Shown here: positions 57,781-64,000 of the stretch, piece after piece
How the letters are laid out: each line of letters opens with the position of its first letter
Numbering within the stretch: position 1 is the first letter of the stretch
NCBI GenBank assembly: GCA_022818135.1
Contig: JAFMSR010000010.1
Coordinates: forward strand, 35,479,982-35,543,981
Source: Saxidomus purpurata
Lineage: Eukaryota > Mollusca > Bivalvia > Venerida > Veneridae
Direction of reading: 5' to 3'
Length of the DNA: 64,000 nucleotides
The notes under the pieces: model-generated
Told to the model about the DNA's origin: nothing
Databases searched by the model: none
What the model saw: the letters and a program-made list of their open reading frames with translations, nothing else
Translations under genes and position numbers: made by a program

Positions 57781-58914
57781 TTTCTCCGAAAAGGCGACAC
57801 AATGAAATGTAGATTAGAAATTCGCCTCCATATCTCTGACCCCCAGTGCAACCAAAAGCTAGTAACCAGACGAACCCTTAATTGAAGTAACCTGCGTGAT
57901 AATCATTCAATTTGAATAGGCCTTCCCGTAGGTACGCTTCAATATCCAATCATTATTCTTAGATTACCAATGCGGGTTATAATTATTTTTCTGCTCTAAA
58001 ACCCAGCCAACTGAAAACATTACTGGTATTTCACAGATTTATCTTTCTTGCGTACTCTTCTGCGTTAAAGAGCACAAACAGTTTTCGATCGGCGAATGAG
58101 GGGGCAGTTTTGGTCCGATAACAGAACAGAACAAACATTTTATTTACAGATCATACCAATTCCTCGTCTTCATATTTACATGCATGCGTTTAAAACACAC
58201 AGCGAGAGTGACAAACCAGTACATTCATATAACATATAGCAAAAGAATATGATCAATATTATTACACACAAAAAGTCATATCATATGAAAGAGAAACAAA
58301 CTAAAAAGTAAATCAGAGTTAAAACAATTAAGGGCTACCCCCGCCCCCTCCCGCCTCCCCCCTCCCCCCTCCCCCCCCCCCGCAAAAACAACAACAACAA
58401 ACAAACGAACAAAACAATCTATGAAGCAAAATTTAACTTTTTTTCTAATTCCGAATGCTTTATCACAAAAAAAAATGCTATTCTGTTTAACAGCTTAAAA
58501 TGTGTCGTATTTAGGAGTTATAAAAATTGAAACATACTCGGTTTTCTGCAATGATATCTGGGTAAATAACGATTTCTTAATTCGGAATAAACCGGACAAA
58601 TAAATATGAAATGATATTTGTCTTCTATATCATTTTTGTCTCATGAAGTACATTTTCGTTCACTTATATCAACGCTAGGTTTTCTGATATTTCTTTAGTT
58701 ACTATGATAGATGATTTAGAATAAACATATTGTCTCTAGCTTTTTATACGAATATCAAGTAATCTTCTACGTGATATTGGTATAAATAATTTGATAGACG
58801 ACAAATGTGTAACCCTAGCGAAAGAAGTTTCTGTAAAATATCTTAAAAGATGTCACAGTAGTTAATTTACTCTAAATCAATGTTTGCCTTTCTTTCGTAT
58901 TCAAGCTGTTTCGT
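57781..58914. other. Intergenic, no gene seen
   Basis: Contains a C-rich patch at 58338-58382 followed by an (AAC)n patch at 58385-58400. No coding signal. Confidence 0.5.
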
Positions 58915-59575
58915 CATCAGAAACAGTTGCCTTTCTTATTTTTTGCAATATCATTGCAAATATTATTGCGCTATATTTCTAACAGATACTTTTCGATTCA
59001 AACAGCAAAGTTATGAATGGTTTTGGTACAAATAAAGGTTATTGTTACCGGTAAGATATATTTCTGGGTAGATTAGAGCTACATGTACTTGTAAAAGTCC
59101 TGGGACTTTAAAGGAAAGCAATGAAATAAAAATATTGTCAAATCCGGGTGTACGGGCAGATTTTATTAACTGATTCCTCATTGTCAACTTATAAATTCTG
59201 TCGTTGTTTACACAGAAAAATAAAAAAACTCGGAATTAATTCTCGTAGCTTTAAAATTGTCGTCTTAGTACAAAATAATGATAGCAGTATTCATATGAAG
59301 ATACAAAAAATGAAAAACGCGACGCGGTCTGTAAAAATATGAATGAATATCTATTAATTACAATATTTTATCTTATTTTAACTATTCCAATATAACAATT
59401 TTAGTAGAATATCTTAAAAACATCGTCATAATATTAAAGCGATATTGAGGCAGAAGACAATAATAAATCGGTGCATACAGTTTCATTTCACCCGTATCGA
59501 TCTGTGTATTAAAACTATATTAATCGTTACAGAGATTATTATAATATTGAAAACATATACACCCATTTAGATAAG
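58915..59575 (+). repeat. Dispersed 0.7-kb repeat family, longest copy
   Basis: This uninterrupted copy covers the left part (also at 40910-41105 and 60490-60690) and the right part (also at 52494-52945), so it defines the unit. It has no ORF and no obvious termini. Confidence 0.8.
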
Positions 59576-62500
59576 GACAAATGAAAATAGATTTATGTAA
59601 ACTTTATTCAAAATTATTGCCGTACCATTCAAAAGAACATAACCGTCGAATATTGTAAGAAAACCGCTGCATCTGTCGCTTACTTTTTTCATTGATCATC
59701 CTAGACATCAATGTAACTGCCCTTTAAGATGATAATACGATCGATATTCGTTATAATCGCGCATGCTGGGAAGTATGTAGACTTATAAAAAATTGTTGAG
59801 ATTGAGATGTGTTTTTCTCTCTCAAAGTCTTATTTTCTTTTAAGAAAAATATCTCTATCAAAAATTTGTCTCAATCATAGCTCATCTCAACAGTCAATGG
59901 AAGGAGAAATTGTGAAGATGTTGTAAAATGTCCAGATAAGGTAATGACTCTAACGACTGATGCCAGACTAGGAAGTGTGTGAAAAATCCGTAATATACTT
60001 AAAAATACTGGCACGCAAATTGCGTTCAAAATATTTATCCGCTGAAGTAAACATAGAGTAAACTCCATTTGTAACGAACTCCTTGGGACCATTTAAATTT
60101 TATCCCTATATCCGGAGTTTGTTATACCAATATTATATTTTCATATGAAATAAATAAAGAAAAAAAATCGGGCCGAGAAAATTTGTTCGTTATAATCTTG
60201 ATTTTCGCTATATCCGGAGTCGTTATATCCGTAGTGTACTGTACATTTAGTGTATATTTCCGTGATTTATCCATAAGCTCACTCCATAGTCTTTCAGTCA
60301 ATCATTCTTTTTCATAAAATCGGACAGCAGCAGTCTGACTAAAGTACACGATCTTCCTGAAGTAATACCGTAGCCCTCTTTAGAAGATGATTTTAATCAG
60401 ATTGAGTCATGCAGTAATTATTTAATATCTTTGTCGTACACTTGCGTGTCCGTCCCACTCATTTCTTTCGTCTGAATATCGTTTCCACATGAACACATTT
60501 CTTATCGTTTTTTTTTGTAATATCATTGAAAAGGTACTGCAATATTTATAACATTTATTTTTTATTTAAGAAAAAAGTATTGTTAGAACAGATGTTTTGT
60601 ACAAATAACGGTGAGTTTTGCCAGTAAGTCATATTTCTTGGTAATATACAATGTTACTGCTAAGTGTAAATCTAATTGTAATATACAAAGCGACTGGACC
60701 TTTAAGAAGAAGACCTCCCATACAAATAAAAAAAAATTTCCGGGCCTTGGCCAAGCCCCCAACCCCCCTTTTTTTTTTCTTTCATCAAAAGCATTGGCAC
60801 GAAAACTTTTAATCTGAAAACTTGACAGATAAATGCAGAAAATGAGCAAGAGGTGTTTAAAAGTTACAAACTTATATACACTGAAGTGTTTTGGGGAGTT
60901 TTGTTTCTTAATCCTTAAATTAAAGAAAACTCCAAGAAATAGCGCTAGCTATGTCACATATTTCAAATGGTGCGCTAGCTCTGTCACATATTTCAAATGG
61001 TCGAATCATTTATGGAATCAATATATTCATTATTCTATAAAAAATGATACGTGTACACTCTTCCTTTTTGACGACACCTAGAAAAGCACCGGTCCGGATG
61101 TGTACACATTTTGTCTTCAAACACTGCACAGCAGAGACAGACGCAAAATCATATTTAAAACAGTGTAAGACTGTTTCTTTTTAAAATGATATTGCAATGT
61201 CTTGAATATACACGATCTGGAAGGGTCTTTTTAAAAAGAATATCATTATTCAGATAACATTTCAAAAGACATCTCTGGACGACGTTTTCGATGTCTAGCA
61301 GGGGGTCATGGGGTGGACGGCATATAATTGAACACTATTTGTTCAGATCAGGAACGTAGAATCTATATTCTACGTTCCTGGTCAGATGGAGGTTCAGCGA
61401 GATCTGTTATAATTAAAGTGGAGAAAAGTCGTCTGCATCCTCGATTCATAGACCAACTGTTGCTACACATATTGTTTGAATGACTAAATTGCATGCACCA
61501 AACAGCTGAATTTTATTGTAAATATCACGGAATGTATACTTCCGTGATCTAGACTAGCGTTGGATTCCGGTATTTTTAAACGCCATTGACAAATCACGGG
61601 TTTTCACGGAACTCACGGAACTATATTTTTTATATCATTTTTCTGTCAATTTTGTCGGAATACACAATTTTATCATGACTTTGTTGAAATATCTACAAAA
61701 TCAATAAATTTATCAGTATTATTGACAGGGTGCGTGCCATAAAATTAGTGAGAGAAAACCATAAGATACTACAAGGAAAGTTCCTATAGGTAGTGTTAAA
61801 GTGAAAATAAAAGCAAACAGCTATCAACTTGTGTAAAATATAGTAGAATAGAGAGAAAGATGAAAGTGGTTAAAACATGTTTAAATGATATTGTAGTTTA
61901 ATTATGAAACAGCCTGCTTGAATTAAGGAGATCAAACATAAGGCATGGTAGAGATATGATGAGGCAGACCATTTATTGTATCCTAGCTGTAACTAACATG
62001 TGATACTTTGAGGTACAAACACACAATTTCAAAAGAAATTGCAGTGCAGCTGAGCCGGTCTGGTTTTACAAGAGTTATGAAACATATTTAAGTTGTGTTA
62101 AATAACTGATTGAAAAGTTAGGAGAATGAGTTAATTATTAAAGTGAGATAAAATAATTTAAGGGGTGGGGGAGCGGCGGGGAGAAGGGACGAGGTGTGTC
62201 AGTTTAGGTTTGTTGTTGGTACACATTAAATCTCTCCATTTAATATAATCTGGTCCGAATCAGTACAGGGCGAACAAGATATGGTACGAATTGCAACGTA
62301 CCTTCCCATAATTCCTCGTATGTTTACATGGATACGATCAAAACTGTCAAGAGAATGTAGATTTCTTTGGTTTATTTACTTTTAAACATAGTTAGCGTTT
62401 AAACTTATACGTAAAGTGATTAAACATAACACATAAAAATGACTGATTTTAAAGAAGTTAAGTACCAACCTCGACAGGACTGGAATCAGACATCAACGGG

Positions 62501-63330
62501 CGTTGGACATCAATATCGGCCAGGATATTATTTTCCAAGCTCACATTTTCATGTATGTAGACCTTTAACTTGCACACCATCATTGCAGTACACATTAATA
62601 TGCCTCAATTGAAAGAAGGTCATGCTCTTTATTCGTACACATGTGCACGGAGCAGTTTATTATTTGATGTTGTCAACGTTCTGCTCGGCAGTTTTACCGG
62701 TTTAATTCATCTGATAGTTTTATAGTAGTCAAACCTCTGAAACCTAGAAGAAAGCACCCACCAAAAACTATCTTGCTGGCTTCAATGTCGAATAAATGTA
62801 TTAACTGTGAAAAATTCTTCGTCCTGAGCGGGATTCAAATTTACACCAATGAATTAAGATGTTTGAATGAATTTTAAGTCACTAATTTCTAACATCTTAG
62901 CGTAAACTGCACAAAATTCCCTTGTATTCGACATTTTTCCAGCCGCGGGCCTATTTTATGAGGCCCCCAGTTAAAAATACGTCAGATTGTCCATTACTTC
63001 AAACACTCAACCTCTACTTGATACCAAAAATAATGAAAACATCATTTAAACATCAAATTCACATATATTTTCACTTTTCTTTGGCTAAAATTACTCAAAC
63101 ACATGTTAAATAGGCCCGCAGATAGGCCCGCAGGTAGGCCCGCAGAATAAACATGTCCATTTATATCTTATGAGCTACAGAGCTAGGTCAACCATAAGTC
63201 CTGAGTTTTTAATTTTCAACTTAACTTGATTCTATTTTAATTCAATGATTAACTTGTGTAAACAAAGCAGCCCTACTTAAATAAATTGATTGAACTCAGC
63301 AAATTTGCAAAGTAACAGCAAGTGTACGTA
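59576..63330. other. Intergenic with repeat fragments, no gene seen
   Basis: Contains a diverged left-part copy of the 0.7-kb repeat at 60490-60690, a duplicated TAGCTCTGTCACATATTTCA / TAGCTATGTCACATATTTCA pair at 60945-61000, a 32-bp palindrome at 61349-61380, and TAGGCCCGCAG repeated at 63112-63142. A TCCGGAGTTTGTTATA / TCCGGAGTCGTTATA pair near 60110 and 60215 looks like a transposon end. ORFs of 60-90 codons here show nothing recognisable. Confidence 0.5.
61349..61380. repeat. Palindrome, 14-bp arms with 4-bp centre
   Basis: CAGGAACGTAGAAT, CTAT, ATTCTACGTTCCTG. The half-motif CAGGAACGTAGA also occurs at 8181. Confidence 0.9.
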
Positions 63331-63937
63331 GAGTGGGGGAACCTATGCTGGAGGTATTTTGAATGTATATCAGCTGTTTAGAAAGCAGGAAATCCTAACC
63401 ATTTTTATTTACCTCGGCGAAAACATAATGTTATCCCTGCTAAATCGAAACAAGATGTTGATGTGCTTCATCACGTGACTATGTCCTTCTGGGAGCTATT
63501 GACATGACACATGTCAAAACTTGAAATTTCACCATGAAGGGAACCAATGCTGGTGGTATGTGATATTTGATAACCAACAGGCGGGGAACAGTTTTTAGAG
63601 CCTAAATATGAACTAACAAGAGATAACAGTTTCCATAGAATATATATTTTTATACAAAAGAAATAAGTTTATCAAAATTGATAACTTTAACTGATTGATT
63701 CTGATGTCTATATTTAAGAATTTTTCTAGCAAAATGGACCGAGTACAAACGTATCGGCTGCTGTGACGGCACAGAGCTGCATGCGCTGCTATCACTACGT
63801 TTGCTGTTAAAGCATTTCATCAACTGTAAATGCTGACTATACTCTGAAATTTATTTCTTCATCTGTTTTTCTCTAAATAGCCGTTTTACAGAGATACCAC
63901 CAGCATAGGGATACCACCAGCATAGGTTCCACCACTC
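63331..63937. mobile_element. TIR element with TA target duplication and subterminal repeats
   Basis: GAGTGGGGGAACCTATGCTGG at 63331 is matched by the reverse complement of the right end (63917-63937) with one mismatch, and TA flanks both ends. The motif also occurs inside, as GGGAACCAATGCTGGTGGTA at 63539 and as ATACCACCAGCATAGGG repeated near the right end. No transposase is visible. Confidence 0.85.
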
Positions 63938-64000
63938 TAGCTATTTATTTAGCTGGAACAAATAACACCATGAAATGTCCTATGTTTTCCAGAGAATTAT

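Noticed and set aside
60583..60849. Overlapping ORFs on both strands around the poly(A)/poly(T) patch at 60.7 kb
   Set aside because: They arise from low-complexity sequence and an AT-rich background; no motif seen.

Overview
The window looks like nuclear DNA of an invertebrate animal, most likely a mollusc and perhaps a bivalve. It is AT-rich, its genes have many exons with GT/AG introns, and most of the rest is decayed transposon, foldback and simple-repeat sequence. The two complete genes rest on reading frames that join in phase across every splice. The phylum is an inference from repeat style and protein flavour, not a proven fact.

Layout. Positions 1-8366 hold no host gene: a tRNA-like repeat, a decayed hAT fragment (about 4.94-5.81 kb) and a 1.1 kb foldback element with 400-bp arms (6834-7940). 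From 8367 to 17581 on the plus strand lies a nine-exon gene for a 706-residue divergent forkhead (FOX) protein. Its intron 7 carries two abutting TIR elements. Tail-to-tail with it, 32462 down to 19922 on the minus strand, lies an eleven-exon gene for mitochondrial 3-ketoacyl-CoA thiolase (ACAA2-like, 399 aa), with all three catalytic residues. Its first coding exon is only 16 nt long and sits 3.9 kb upstream of the second; that first intron holds a 1.5 kb TIR transposon and a tandem repeat rich in nuclear-receptor half-sites.

From 32.5 to 40 kb no complete gene is visible. The main object is a 1.1 kb palindrome (34521-35620) built almost wholly of a 21-bp repeat, with a polypyrimidine block at 39.14-39.59 kb. 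At 40381-40586 is a terminal exon coding a C3HC4 RING finger whose other exons I cannot find. From 42.7 to 64 kb the window is repeat-dominated: hairpin elements, a LINE (46.1-50.3 kb) with endonuclease and reverse transcriptase broken by stops, frameshifts and at least four nested TIR insertions, a minus-strand RNase H tail of a second LINE, several tandem arrays, and a 0.7 kb dispersed repeat present in four copies.

The two intact genes have no evident joint function: the thiolase acts in fatty-acid beta-oxidation and the forkhead protein presumably in nuclear transcription. The striking feature of the window is the density and variety of palindromic (hairpin-forming) elements.
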